Source: Microbulbifer agarilyticus (GTDB lineage Bacteria > Pseudomonadota > Gammaproteobacteria > Pseudomonadales > Cellvibrionaceae). From it: 64,000 bases of DNA. The stretch's first letter is position 1; each line of letters begins with the position of its first letter. Both the position numbers and the translations under genes were made by a program. The stretch spans positions 2,480,001-2,544,000 of the forward strand of contig NZ_CP019650.1 of the NCBI RefSeq assembly GCF_001999945.1. The letters are read 5' to 3'. Below are positions 52,853 through 62,267 of the stretch, one piece after another. The notes beneath the pieces were generated by a model, which made no database searches, was not told the origin of the DNA, and worked only from the letters and a program-made list of their open reading frames with translations.

Positions 52853-53878
52853 GTGCAAGAACAATCGCAAGACACAGCTACGCAAATTGACGCAGATCTA
52901 AGCCAGGCTATCGGTCAGGTAGATAATTGGGTCGACAGTGCCGTCAAATTACTGCCAAATTTTGCCGTAGCGCTCGTTGTACTAGTGGTCTTCTATTGCG
53001 TCGGCGCCTTCCTGCGCTTTCTGGTCCATCGCTATCTAAACCGGCGCAATCGCTCCAATTTAGGTGAGGTGCTTGGCAGCCTCGTAAAGTGGGGAGTTAT
53101 CCTCGCCGGGCTGTTAATCGCCGCCACAGTCGTCATGCCGAGCTTGAAGCCGGGAGACCTGATTGCCGGTCTCGGAGTCGGGTCTGTAGCAATCGGCTTT
53201 GCCTTCAAGGATATTCTGCAGAATTGGCTGGCTGGACTGTTGATCTTGATCCGACAGCCATTTGAGGTTGGAGACCAAATCCAGATCGCAGACTTCGAAG
53301 GCACGGTAAAACGCATCGAAACTCGGGCCACCATGATCAATACCTACGATGGGCAGAGAGTGGTCATCCCAAATAGCGATATCTACACCAGCGCTATTCT
53401 CGTGAAAACAGCGCGCTCAATGCGAAGAAGCGATTTCGACATCGGTATTGGCTACAGTGACCGAATCGACGAAGCCTGTGGCGTGATTTTGGAAACATTG
53501 CAAGGAATTGAAGGGGTGGCTCAGAAACCGGCCCCAGAGGCACTCCCCTGGGGCCTGGAAGCAAGCTGGGTCACAATTCGCGCCCGCTGGTGGACCAACA
53601 GCTTGCAAACGGACGTCACCCATGTGCGGGCTCAGTTTATCGAAAGAGTTAAAACCGCGCTCGACGAGGCTGGTATCGATATGCCCTTCGAAACTCAAGT
53701 CCACCTCTTCCATGACCAGACCGATGAAACCGATGGAGAACGCGGCGTACAGCGCGAAGGCTGGCCAAAGGGCAAGCAAGCTTCCCCGCGGGCGCGGTGG
53801 AAGGCCATGGTGGAAACCGAGGACGACTGCCAAGGGAACAGCCAGGCGACAAAAGCACAGCCACGAAATCGCGGCTAA
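52853..53878 (+). CDS. Small-conductance mechanosensitive channel (MscS family)
   Basis: Inner-membrane osmotic safety valve of 341 residues. Three hydrophobic segments (about 30-60, 75-97, 100-130) include the pore helix GLGVGSVAIGFAFKDILQNWLAGLLILI, with the Gly/Ala-rich packing pattern of TM3. The beta domain (FEVGDQIQIADFEGTVKRIETRATMINTYDGQRVVIPNSDI) follows, as in MscS. The C-terminal ~60 residues are charged and low-complexity (DETDGERGVQREGWPKGKQ), longer than E. coli MscS. GTG start at 52853. Confidence 0.9.
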   Translation: MQEQSQDTATQIDADLSQAIGQVDNWVDSAVKLLPNFAVALVVLVVFYCVGAFLRFLVHRYLNRRNRSNLGEVLGSLVKWGVILAGLLIAATVVMPSLKPGDLIAGLGVGSVAIGFAFKDILQNWLAGLLILIRQPFEVGDQIQIADFEGTVKRIETRATMINTYDGQRVVIPNSDIYTSAILVKTARSMRRSDFDIGIGYSDRIDEACGVILETLQGIEGVAQKPAPEALPWGLEASWVTIRARWWTNSLQTDVTHVRAQFIERVKTALDEAGIDMPFETQVHLFHDQTDETDGERGVQREGWPKGKQASPRARWKAMVETEDDCQGNSQATKAQPRNRG

Positions 53879-53950
53879 CTCCCTTGATCAGCGTTGCTTT
53901 AACGTTGAAAACCGCCCCCTACTTTGAGGGAGCAGCAATCGGTGTCGGGT

Positions 53951-54958
53951 TTAGCCGATTTTGCGGATGCCCACCGCTTCACGTAGCTTCGTGAGGAAAG
54001 GCGCGGAGTAAGCACGGGCTTTTTCTGCGCCCTTCTCCAGCTCAACCTCAATTTGGGCAGGATTGGCCAGCAGAGCCTCGTAACGTTCACGGGCTTCGCC
54101 TACCTGGCCATTGATCAGTTCAAACAGCTGCTTTTTGGCCTCACCCCAGGCAATACCATCGGCAAATGCCTGACGCATTTCGGCGGTCTGCTCCTTGGTA
54201 GCAAATGCCTGCCAGACCTGGAAGACCGTGGAGGTGTCCGCATCCTTCGGCTCACCGGGCTCCAGCAGGTTGGTCTTAATCTTGTTAATGTGCTTTTTCA
54301 GCTTCTTCTCGGGCAGGAACAGCGGAATTGTATTGCCATAGCTCTTGCTCATTTTTCGACCATCGAGCCCCTGCAAGACGGATACGTGCTCATCCACCAC
54401 TGCTTCCGGCAGCGCGAAGTGTTCGCCGTAGTGGTGATTAAACCGCGCAGCAATGTCACGTGCCATTTCGATGTGCTGAATCTGGTCCTTGCCCACCGGA
54501 ACCTTGTTTGCGTTGAACATAAGAATGTCCGCCGCCATCAGGATCGGGTAGCTGTACAGGCCCATATTGATGCCGAAGTCGGAGTCTTGGCCGTCATCGC
54601 GGTTAGCGTCGACCGCAGCCTTGTACGCGTGCGCGCGATTCATCAGGCCTTTGGCGGTCTGGCAGGTTAGCAGCCAGGTAAGTTCTGGAATCTCCACGAT
54701 GTCCGACTGGCGGTAAAACACCACGTTATCGGTATTCAGCCCCAGTGCCAGCCAGGTCGCGGCAATTTCCAGGGTGGACTGGTGCACCTGCTCCGGATCC
54801 TGACACTTGATCAGCGCATGGTAATCCGCCAGGAAGTAGAACGACTGGTTGTCAGCGTCCTGGCTGGCCTCAATTGCCGGGCGTATCGCGCCCACATAAT
54901 TACCCAGGTGAGGTGTGCCTGTCGTCGTAATCCCGGTAAGAACCCGCTGTTTCTTCAT
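53951..54958 (-). CDS. trpS: Tryptophanyl-tRNA synthetase
   Basis: Class I aminoacyl-tRNA synthetase charging tRNA-Trp. The 335-residue enzyme starts [24 protein letters not shown], where the HIGH-type signature is [13 protein letters not shown] occurs near residue 197 ([15 protein letters not shown]). Other family points are [21 protein letters not shown], and [15 protein letters not shown]. Length is normal for the bacterial enzyme. ATG 54958 gives the family start; longer in-frame readings up to 55117 have no ribosome site. It is followed by no clear terminator. Confidence 0.93.
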   Translation of the reverse strand: MKKQRVLTGITTTGTPHLGNYVGAIRPAIEASQDADNQSFYFLADYHALIKCQDPEQVHQSTLEIAATWLALGLNTDNVVFYRQSDIVEIPELTWLLTCQTAKGLMNRAHAYKAAVDANRDDGQDSDFGINMGLYSYPILMAADILMFNANKVPVGKDQIQHIEMARDIAARFNHHYGEHFALPEAVVDEHVSVLQGLDGRKMSKSYGNTIPLFLPEKKLKKHINKIKTNLLEPGEPKDADTSTVFQVWQAFATKEQTAEMRQAFADGIAWGEAKKQLFELINGQVGEARERYEALLANPAQIEVELEKGAEKARAYSAPFLTKLREAVGIRKIG

Positions 54959-55159
54959 AGCTCGTGAACATTCCAACTGAAAACTGGTATCCCGCACACG
55001 TGTTGCGCGGAGCGCTATGATACCGGCTTCCCGACCCAGACTAAACCGGCAAGGGGAGAGGAAAATGTGGAAACGGCAGATAAGCCATGCCAGAGAGCCC
55101 GCATGACCCTCTGGCATTTAACGAATGCCTGCGCCACTCACCGCGTGAAGGCCAGCGGA

Positions 55160-57223
55160 CTAAAATTGAACTTCGATGCCAATAGACGGGAACAGGATAT
55201 CATCGGAGTTTTCGGTTACCGGAACGTCTGGCCCGAAGCCCGGAGGCTGCTTATCCAGTACCTCTTCATCAATGGGCGTGTATTCATAGGCCTCAACATT
55301 AGCCTGCCCGTAAGCATTCAGGATATCTGCATAAAACTTATAGTAACCCCAGCTTTTTTGCTTGGTGTACTCCGCGCGAAAGTCCAGGCGATGGTAGGCC
55401 GGCAAACGTTCAGAGTTCAGTGTGCCGTATACCGGCTCCAATACGTCCGGAGAACGTTCGCTTGGCGTCAATGACAATACTGGCGTGTATTTTTCACCGC
55501 TCTGGTAGTTCCACTTGATCCCGAACATCCAGTTTTCAGACGGTCGGTAATTCAGCACCAGATTGAACAGCACCGGCTTGTCGTACTGAAAATCGATCGT
55601 CTCTCCCGTACGTGTGTGCTCGCGCTCAGTTTTTGCCAGGCTCAAAGACGCCCAGCCATACCATTTTTCGGTAATTTCCTTGTTTACCAGGAACTCAAGT
55701 CCGTATGCACGGCCAGAGGCATCGTTGGTGTAATTATTCACTACATCAGAGATCACCACATCCTGCATGTTCTTGTAATACACGTCCGCCCCCCAACTCC
55801 AGCCGTCTGTGAGTTGTTGCTTAATGCCCCAGACGTAGTGATCGGCTTTGACGGTCGTCAGGTTCGGATTGCCCAGAACATCCACCATTTGCTCGAGCTC
55901 TGGCAGTTGCGAGTACTGCCCCAGGGCCACGTAGGTATCCCAGTTTTCCGCAAATTGGTAATCCCAGCGCATTCGAGGTTCCACCCGGCTTTCCCCCAGA
56001 TAGTTATCATTGCTGATATGGAGTCCAAGAGAGAGCTGCTGGCGGGCGTTGAGTGTGATGAGGTCCTCAATAAACATGGCTGCGCTGCCGATGCGAAATT
56101 GATCCCGATAGGCAAGGTAATCCGCATCCACGGTCGGACACTCAGGCTCCAGGTCAGCACAGGGAACGTACTTCGCATTGAAGTCCACATCAAAGCTGGA
56201 TGATTCGTAGCTAATACCGGCCGTCAACAGGTGTGCTTTGTTAAGTGGCTGGGTGTAACTACTGCGCAGAATAAAGCGGTCGGAATCGGTATTCTGGAAC
56301 TGATTGGCGCCATAGTAGATATCATCGTAACCGCTAATATGACTCAAAATGGTACGTAATGAGCGCTGATCCCGACTCCAGTTCCAGATCACGCCCTGGC
56401 TATCAAAGCCTGTTTGAATTTCCGCGGGGCCAGCAAAATCTGGGTCGCGGGCTACCTCTTCACTTCCATCCGTAAATGTAGCCGCCAGAACATCCCCCGC
56501 TCCTGCGGCGACAATGGCCAGGCTGTTTTCCGGGTTGATATTCCATTGATACTTCAGCTGATAGTCGTCACTGATTGGCAGCTGATCAATACTAAAGCCC
56601 GGGTCGTCATCTGCAAGATCGTCCTCATCAAACATCACGTCCATCAGGCTACGGCGATACGAGGCGTAAAATGCCTGATTTTCCCCAATGCCGCTCTCAA
56701 TCATGGCGCCCCCCTGCAGAAAGCTCCAGTTGAGGGTGGTGGTAAACTCCTGATTTCTCGGTTCTCGTAGGGAGACGTCGATTACGCCACCGGTTGCATT
56801 GCCATATTGACTGGAAAACGCCGCCGGATGCAGGTGGAATGAATGGATTAGATCCTTGTCGAAGATACTGTTACCAAAGATGTGAAAAATGTAGTTCGCA
56901 GGAATGAGATCGACGTAATACGCGTTATCTTGCGGAGCCGAGCCACGAATTACAGGTTCCGGAGAAAAACCGTTGCTGGAAAAAGTAACCCCCGGTAACG
57001 AATAGATCGCCTGCAAAGGATCCAGAGCGGCTCCAGCGACACTCAACAAGCGCTGCGTTTCAGCAGTCTGCTCCGTCGGCACAATTTTTTGATTTGTTTC
57101 GGTAACCACCACCTCCTCAAGCTCACTTGTATCTGCGGTCTTTTCCGTCGACCCAAGCACTGGACTGGAAACTGTGAAAACCCCTGCCAGAGGGAGCGCA
57201 TACTTTTTTAGGAAGGTGTTCAT
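55160..57223 (-). CDS. TonB-dependent receptor
   Basis: Outer-membrane active importer of 687 residues. The signal peptide is NTFLKKYALPLAGVFTVSSPVLG; LEEVVVTETNQ is the TonB-box region; the plug reads GFSPEPVIRGSAPQDNAYYVD and GNATGGVIDVSLREP; the barrel ends LFPSIGIEVQF with a C-terminal Phe. Cysteines C346/C352 (ADLEPECPT region) may bridge an extracellular loop. It is divergent from a two-component system with 167 bases between starts, so the system may control it. Ligand is unknown; small size suggests a siderophore, metal or small-molecule receptor. Confidence 0.9.
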   Translation of the reverse strand: MNTFLKKYALPLAGVFTVSSPVLGSTEKTADTSELEEVVVTETNQKIVPTEQTAETQRLLSVAGAALDPLQAIYSLPGVTFSSNGFSPEPVIRGSAPQDNAYYVDLIPANYIFHIFGNSIFDKDLIHSFHLHPAAFSSQYGNATGGVIDVSLREPRNQEFTTTLNWSFLQGGAMIESGIGENQAFYASYRRSLMDVMFDEDDLADDDPGFSIDQLPISDDYQLKYQWNINPENSLAIVAAGAGDVLAATFTDGSEEVARDPDFAGPAEIQTGFDSQGVIWNWSRDQRSLRTILSHISGYDDIYYGANQFQNTDSDRFILRSSYTQPLNKAHLLTAGISYESSSFDVDFNAKYVPCADLEPECPTVDADYLAYRDQFRIGSAAMFIEDLITLNARQQLSLGLHISNDNYLGESRVEPRMRWDYQFAENWDTYVALGQYSQLPELEQMVDVLGNPNLTTVKADHYVWGIKQQLTDGWSWGADVYYKNMQDVVISDVVNNYTNDASGRAYGLEFLVNKEITEKWYGWASLSLAKTEREHTRTGETIDFQYDKPVLFNLVLNYRPSENWMFGIKWNYQSGEKYTPVLSLTPSERSPDVLEPVYGTLNSERLPAYHRLDFRAEYTKQKSWGYYKFYADILNAYGQANVEAYEYTPIDEEVLDKQPPGFGPDVPVTENSDDILFPSIGIEVQF

Positions 57224-57390
57224 TCGCTGTTACTATTGCCGTTTATTGAGTACCCCAAATTTATCAGAACCCGGAGCAGACAACGTAAGCGGGAGTAAGA
57301 AGGGCGCAGTTTTTTCGTAAGCAATTGTAATTGGGCCGACGTACTTCACGGAGCTGCCGTAAAATACATCGCAAAAACAGGGCAATAACC

Positions 57391-58059
57391 ATGCACAACA
57401 TCCTACTGGTCGAGGATGACGATGAAATAGCGCGCCTCACGTGTATGTATCTGGAAGCGGAAGGCTATCAGGTTTCGACTATCCAGGATGGCGATCAGGC
57501 TATTGATGCCATTCGCCGTCGGAACCCCGACTTAATCATCCTCGACTTGATGTTACCGGGCCTTAGCGGCGCAGAAATCTGCCAGCAAGCACGCAACTTC
57601 CATCAAAAACCGATACTGGTATTAACCGCCTGCGACGATGACGCTAATGAAATTGGCCTACTCAAACTGGGCGCGGACGACTATCTGGCAAAGCCTCTGC
57701 GCCCACACGTTCTGACCGCACGTATTGAAGCGCTGCTACGCAGAAGCTCACAGACTCATTCCGCCCAGGAAGTTGACACTGTCACTTACCAACGGGAAAT
57801 CGATGCATTCATGTACAACGGGAAGCGACTGGAGCTCACCGATGCGGAGTACGATTTACTCAAGCTGCTCTATGACCACCGGGGCAAAGCGGTTTCGCGG
57901 GAAACCTGTTGCCAGGGCCTACGCGGTATTCATTATGACCTCAGTGATCGTTCCATCGACATGCGCATTTCTGGACTGCGCCGCAAACTTGGCGATGACA
58001 GCAAGCCCTACCGAATGATTCGGACGGTGCGCAATAAAGGGTATTTGCTCAATGGCTAA
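57391..58059 (+). CDS. OmpR family response regulator
   Basis: DNA-binding output protein of 222 residues. Receiver domain: D9-D10 and the phospho-acceptor D52 (LIILDLMLPG), Thr79 and Lys101 (DDYLAKPL). Effector: an OmpR-type winged helix (LTDAEYDLLKLLYDHRGKAVSR, then DRSIDMRISGLRRKLGDD near 190-210, and VRNKGYLLN). ATG 57391 has AGGG nine bases upstream; a longer open frame from 57331 is not used. Its 3' end overlaps the kinase gene by eight bases. Resembles the RstA group. Confidence 0.93.
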   Translation: MHNILLVEDDDEIARLTCMYLEAEGYQVSTIQDGDQAIDAIRRRNPDLIILDLMLPGLSGAEICQQARNFHQKPILVLTACDDDANEIGLLKLGADDYLAKPLRPHVLTARIEALLRRSSQTHSAQEVDTVTYQREIDAFMYNGKRLELTDAEYDLLKLLYDHRGKAVSRETCCQGLRGIHYDLSDRSIDMRISGLRRKLGDDSKPYRMIRTVRNKGYLLNG

Positions 58060-59359
58060 ACGTTTCTTTCAGTCATTTTTTCGCCGTATTTACCTGTTTG
58101 CATTTGCGGCACTGCTGTGCGGAGTCTGGCTGACAAACCTGATGTTGCAGTCACACTTTGAGAGTGACGACCTGAATTACTTTACGAGGATTGCCAGCAA
58201 CGTCGCCAAAATGCGGGAAGACCCCACTCATGCACCCGTTAACCTTGAAGAGTTTTCTCGTATTTTCGCGCCCAATAATCCGGCTCGTTTTGTCCAAGCG
58301 GATCAAATGCCGGCGGTTTGCGCCAATTGCGAACTGATAGACATTGTCGACGACATACGCTACTACCGGGCCAGCAATGAATTATTTATTGCCGTATTAC
58401 CCGAAGATTCAGAGGGCCAAAATCTGGTTCTGTCATTCAATGGTTGGGAAGATGAAGACAATGGCCTGGTTATATCGACACTGATTGTCACGGTAACCAT
58501 TTTGTTCTCAATCGCCATTCACTGGCCTCTTCAATACCTGCGTAACACCATTAACAGTTTGATTCGGGTATATCGAGAATTTGGCAATGGGAATCTAAGC
58601 GCACGCGCCAATGAAAGCATCGATGCACCACTGGATAATCTGGCAAGAAACTTCAATCTCATGGCGACCGATATTGAGGAAGGCGTACGCGAACGAGAGG
58701 TTTTTGCCCAGGCAATCCCACATGAAGTGCGTACCCCCCTGAGCCGGATTCGCCTTGCCAATGGACTTCTGCGCAAGTCCCAACCCGCAGAATCACAGCA
58801 GGAACTGCTCAACGATATCGACGGATATATCGACGACATTGATGAATTGATTACGCAAATCGTGGAGCTGAGCCGCCTCAACACTAACCGGGAAGAGCAA
58901 ACGAATTCCAGCGAGCAGATTCATCTCGAGGGCTTTATTCAGCAGCGCGTAAACGCATTAACACCGCCCCCTCACATTCAAGTGCGTGTGGCGGTTCCCT
59001 CATTCACTGCGGTTAACGCGCAACCCAGCTACCTGCGACTGATACTGGATAACCTGCTGAGTAATGCCCTAAAGCACGCGGAATCAATGGTTTGCATTGC
59101 GGTATCCGCGATCTCTACGGGCGTAGAAATTACGGTAGAAGACGACGGCCCCGGTATCCCTTCGACACAACGAGATACGGTGTTTGTGCCCTTCGCACGA
59201 CTCGACGCCAGCCGCAGCCGCAAAACCGGTGGCCTGGGGTTGGGGCTCACCATTGCCAGGGCCGCTGCGCGCAGGATTCAGGGAAGTATTCAAATAGATA
59301 CCAGCCATCAATTTGGCGGTGCGGCAGTCACGATTGACCTGCCCCAGACGGCGGCGTGA
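58052..59359 (+). CDS. Sensor histidine kinase (RstB-like, HAMP + HisKA + HATPase)
   Basis: Membrane kinase of 435 residues partnering the adjacent regulator. TM1 is near 12-32, TM2 near 139-158, and between them a ~105-residue periplasmic sensor with a CANC pair (Cys90, Cys93), which suggests redox or metal sensing. A HAMP linker follows (LQYLRNTINSLIRVYREFGNGNLSARA). His224 in IPHEVRTPLSRIR is the phospho-acceptor, with N-box NLLSNALKHA near 340, G1 EDDGPGIP and G2 GGLGLGLTIARAA. It overlaps the regulator gene by eight bases. Divergent from the TonB receptor, a likely target. Confidence 0.92.
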   Translation: MAKRFFQSFFRRIYLFAFAALLCGVWLTNLMLQSHFESDDLNYFTRIASNVAKMREDPTHAPVNLEEFSRIFAPNNPARFVQADQMPAVCANCELIDIVDDIRYYRASNELFIAVLPEDSEGQNLVLSFNGWEDEDNGLVISTLIVTVTILFSIAIHWPLQYLRNTINSLIRVYREFGNGNLSARANESIDAPLDNLARNFNLMATDIEEGVREREVFAQAIPHEVRTPLSRIRLANGLLRKSQPAESQQELLNDIDGYIDDIDELITQIVELSRLNTNREEQTNSSEQIHLEGFIQQRVNALTPPPHIQVRVAVPSFTAVNAQPSYLRLILDNLLSNALKHAESMVCIAVSAISTGVEITVEDDGPGIPSTQRDTVFVPFARLDASRSRKTGGLGLGLTIARAAARRIQGSIQIDTSHQFGGAAVTIDLPQTAA

Positions 59360-59365
59360 TGGCCA

Positions 59366-60454
59366 CTAAACTGAGCTGACAATGGACTGAATCAGGTCGC
59401 TGTAGGCGGCTCGGCAGTGTTCCCAGCTGTATTGGGCCATGGTTACTGCTGAGCGGGCGCCCTCAGTCCCCTTGCGACCTGCGACCGACCGCAAGCGCTG
59501 CATTGCTGCCGCTTCAGAATCATACAGGCAGGAATCTGGATAAAGTTCTGGGTAGGCCATGGCATTAGGCACCAGCGGTGACGCGCCGAGCGCTGCCGCT
59601 TCCATCGCGGCCAAACCCTGGAATTCGTGGTAAGCGGTCGACAAAAAGACGTCGCTGGCCGCCAACAGTGCACGGTATTCGTTCAGGTCTTCAATATACC
59701 CTACCCGCTGTAAACGGTGCGCGAATCGGCTCTGAATCTCACCGATCTCTGCCGGCACCGTGCGAAACGACTGGCCGAGTAAATTAAGCTGGTAATCAAC
59801 CCCTGACGATTCAAGTCCATCGAGTATACGTACAAGGCGGTCGAGCCCTTTATCGTACTCCCAGCGTGCAGCCCAGCTGATTGTTAGCCCCGCAAACGCC
59901 TCGCGGGGTGCTTGTGGAGGAGTAAACAAATCATTTTCGAGGGGAACCGGCAGCACCAGACTCCGCTCGGCAATTTGCTCGACAACCCGCGGCGGCACCT
60001 GATCTGGCAGCTTGTTGAGTAAGGCCGCGGCCCCGTCGAGAAAGGTGCGACGGTTAAACGCAGAATTGAAAGCAATTTTGTCGCCACAGAGCGCGGTATA
60101 GATATTGAGGATCTGTGGCTCCACCGACTGATGCGCCTGGCCACTTTTCGGGTAAGCGAACTGGTTTTCGTGAAAATAGATCAGGGTGGGGAGAGCTGCG
60201 AGCGACGGCACCAGGCCGCGGAGTGCGGAAAGGTCGGTCATGGACGTGGCGATGAGCAAGTCGTAGGGCTGCTCCAGTACAGGCCTCTCGGCACCCATCC
60301 CCCAACTCAGACTGTTTCCCCGTATGCGCCAACTGAAGTAGCGCGGCGGCAAAGTCAGTACCGTCCAGTGCCAATCGGGAAACGCAGCCACGAGCCCGCG
60401 GCGCCATCGCCTGTGGCTCTCCGCATCATAGGCTGACAGCAACAGTATGCGCAT
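59366..60454 (-). CDS. DUF3524 glycosyltransferase, tRNA-queuosine alpha-mannosyltransferase-like
   Basis: GT-B enzyme of 362 residues homologous to the QTMAN/GTDC1 family that mannosylates queuosine in tRNA-Asp. Characteristic N-terminal block: ILLLSAYDAESHRRWRRGLVAAFPDWHWTVLTLPPRYFSWRIRGN, then TSMTDLSALRGLVP and YFHENQFAYP, all conserved in this family. The C-terminal half has WAARWEYDKGLDRLVRIL and the Glu motif AYHEFQGLAAMEAAALGASPL. In bacteria the target may be tRNA or another acceptor. It is coupled to the upstream dehydrogenase gene by TAATG. Confidence 0.85.
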   Translation of the reverse strand: MRILLLSAYDAESHRRWRRGLVAAFPDWHWTVLTLPPRYFSWRIRGNSLSWGMGAERPVLEQPYDLLIATSMTDLSALRGLVPSLAALPTLIYFHENQFAYPKSGQAHQSVEPQILNIYTALCGDKIAFNSAFNRRTFLDGAAALLNKLPDQVPPRVVEQIAERSLVLPVPLENDLFTPPQAPREAFAGLTISWAARWEYDKGLDRLVRILDGLESSGVDYQLNLLGQSFRTVPAEIGEIQSRFAHRLQRVGYIEDLNEYRALLAASDVFLSTAYHEFQGLAAMEAAALGASPLVPNAMAYPELYPDSCLYDSEAAAMQRLRSVAGRKGTEGARSAVTMAQYSWEHCRAAYSDLIQSIVSSV

Positions 60455-61338
60455 TAGTCAAACTTGCGCACATTCTCCAGGCGCGCAAACAGGCTGGAGG
60501 TATCCCAACGGTTGCCACCAAGAGCCTGCACTTCGCTGTAAAACTGGTCGACAAGCGCAGTTACTGGCAACAAAGCCCCATTGCGGCGCGCCTCATCCTG
60601 AACGATTGCCAGATCTTTACGCATCCAGTCCACTGCAAAGCCGTGCTCGTAATCGCCCGCAAGCATAGTCTTGTAGCGGTTTTCCATTTGCCAGCTTTGT
60701 GCGGCGCCTTTGGAAATCACCTCCACTACCTGCTCCGGATCGAGGCCTGCGGCGCGGGCGAAGTGCAGCCCTTCCGACAAACCCTGCACCAACCCGGCAA
60801 TGCATATCTGGTTCACCATCTTGCACAGTTGACCACTGCCCACCGGCCCGAGCAGGTTTACTGCGCGCGCATAGCAGTCCAGTAAAGGTTTGGCTCTCAG
60901 AAAATCCGCTTCACTACCACCGACCATGATTGTGAGCGCCCCGTTTTCGGCCCCTGCCTGACCACCGGATACCGGCGCATCCAGAAAGCCAAGTTGGTGT
61001 TCCGCGGCCATGTCTGCCAGTTCGCGCGCCACATTGGCGGACGCGGTGGTGTGATCCACAAACAGACTCCCCGGCGCCATGCCAGCAAACGCGCCGTCTG
61101 GGCCCACCGTTACCTGACGCAGATCATCATCGTTACCCACACAGGCAAAGACGATCTCAGCCCCTTCTGCAGCCTTGGCAGGCGTTGCAAACGCTTCCCC
61201 CTGATACGCTTCAAGCCACTGGCTGGCCCGACTTCCGGTACGGTTGTAAACCCGAACCTGGTACCCGGCCCGGGAAAGGTAGCCCGCCATGGGGTAACCC
61301 ATGACACCAAGGCCGATAAACGCGACAGTTGCCTTCAT
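60454..61338 (-). CDS. NAD(P)-dependent beta-hydroxyacid dehydrogenase (3-hydroxyisobutyrate/tartronate-semialdehyde type)
   Basis: Reductase or dehydrogenase of 294 residues. VAFIGLGVMGYPMAGYLSRAGY is the Rossmann loop, FLDAPVSGGQAGAENGALTIMVGG the substrate loop, GSGQLCKMVNQICIAG the catalytic Lys segment near 173, and WMRKDLAIVQDEARRNGALLPV the C-terminal helix. Length fits GarR/GlxR/MmsB. The best start is ATG 61338 with GGAG six bases away. Its stop overlaps the DUF3524 gene start by one base, so the two are translationally coupled although their functions look unrelated. A 15-bp tandem repeat lies just upstream. Confidence 0.85.
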   Translation of the reverse strand: MKATVAFIGLGVMGYPMAGYLSRAGYQVRVYNRTGSRASQWLEAYQGEAFATPAKAAEGAEIVFACVGNDDDLRQVTVGPDGAFAGMAPGSLFVDHTTASANVARELADMAAEHQLGFLDAPVSGGQAGAENGALTIMVGGSEADFLRAKPLLDCYARAVNLLGPVGSGQLCKMVNQICIAGLVQGLSEGLHFARAAGLDPEQVVEVISKGAAQSWQMENRYKTMLAGDYEHGFAVDWMRKDLAIVQDEARRNGALLPVTALVDQFYSEVQALGGNRWDTSSLFARLENVRKFD

Positions 61339-61350
61339 AGTTGCTCCAGG

Positions 61351-61410
61351 GTCAAAGTTGTGCGGGTCAGAGTTGTGCAAGTCAGAGTTTCCCGGTCGAC
61401 GCTGTGCAGT
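61351..61410. repeat. 15-bp tandem repeat upstream of the dehydrogenase gene
   Basis: Units at 61351-61365, 61366-61380 and 61381-61395 share the pattern GTCARAGTTGTGCNN with the third ending in TCCCGG; a fourth, degenerate unit (61396-61410, GTCGACGCTGTGCAG) follows. It sits between the uppP stop and the dehydrogenase start. Confidence 0.75.
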
Positions 61411-61443
61411 CCTTTGCTGTGACCGGGCCAACTACTAGCGGAT

Positions 61444-62244
61444 TCAGGCTGAAACAATCAGCCAGATCAGTACCGCACCCAACAGCAAGCGATAAATGGC
61501 GAAAGGTGCCATACCAATGCGACTAATAAACTGCAGGAAAAAGTGAATACACAGATAAGCGCTAATTCCAGACAGGATCACGCCAAGGAAAATACTGCCC
61601 CAAGGCACTGCTTGCGTATCGAGGAGCTCAAGGGTCAGCAGGAGCGCACTCAGGGCGATAACGGGAATCGACATCAGGAAAGAGAAGCGCGCTGCCGCCT
61701 CCCGTTTCATACCTAACATTAACCCGGCCGTCATGGTAATACCGGAGCGCGAAGTCCCGGGGATAAGCGCAAGGGCCTGTGCAGCACCGATCATCAGTGC
61801 CTTCTTCCAGTTCAGCTTGGACAAACCATCGAGTCGTTTACCGTAGACGTCTGCCCACCACAGCAACAGGCCAAAGATAATCGTGGTAGCCGCAATGACG
61901 GCCGATGACCGCAGGTGGGTTTCGATAAAATCTTTAAACGCGAGGCCCACCAACCCGGCGGGAATGGTAGCCAGAACAATAAGCCAGGCGAGCCGCCCCT
62001 CATCGCTGAACTGCCCGGTTTTAAAGCCACCCAGGCCATCGCAGATCAAATGCCAAACATCCTTGCGGAAGTAAATAAGTACCGCCATCAAAGAACCGAA
62101 ATGCACGGCCACATCAAACGCCAAGCCCTGATCCGGCCAACCCAGCACCTGATTCGGCAAGATCAAATGCGCGGAGCTGGAAATGGGCAAAAATTCGGTA
62201 ATCCCCTGAATAAGCGCGAGGATAACGATCTGAAAAGTTTCCAT
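61444..62244 (-). CDS. uppP: Undecaprenyl-diphosphate phosphatase
   Basis: Integral membrane phosphatase (BacA family) that recycles undecaprenyl diphosphate to the monophosphate carrier for cell-wall and polysaccharide synthesis. The 266-residue protein has the N-terminal signature [13 protein letters not shown] with catalytic Glu17 and the SSS/His segment, and the second signature [17 protein letters not shown] near 163, plus about eight membrane helices. Length is normal. It sits 23 bases after tsaB on the same strand and may be cotranscribed. Confidence 0.94.
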   Translation of the reverse strand: METFQIVILALIQGITEFLPISSSAHLILPNQVLGWPDQGLAFDVAVHFGSLMAVLIYFRKDVWHLICDGLGGFKTGQFSDEGRLAWLIVLATIPAGLVGLAFKDFIETHLRSSAVIAATTIIFGLLLWWADVYGKRLDGLSKLNWKKALMIGAAQALALIPGTSRSGITMTAGLMLGMKREAAARFSFLMSIPVIALSALLLTLELLDTQAVPWGSIFLGVILSGISAYLCIHFFLQFISRIGMAPFAIYRLLLGAVLIWLIVSA

Positions 62245-62267
62245 ACTATTTCAACTGCATAAAACGA

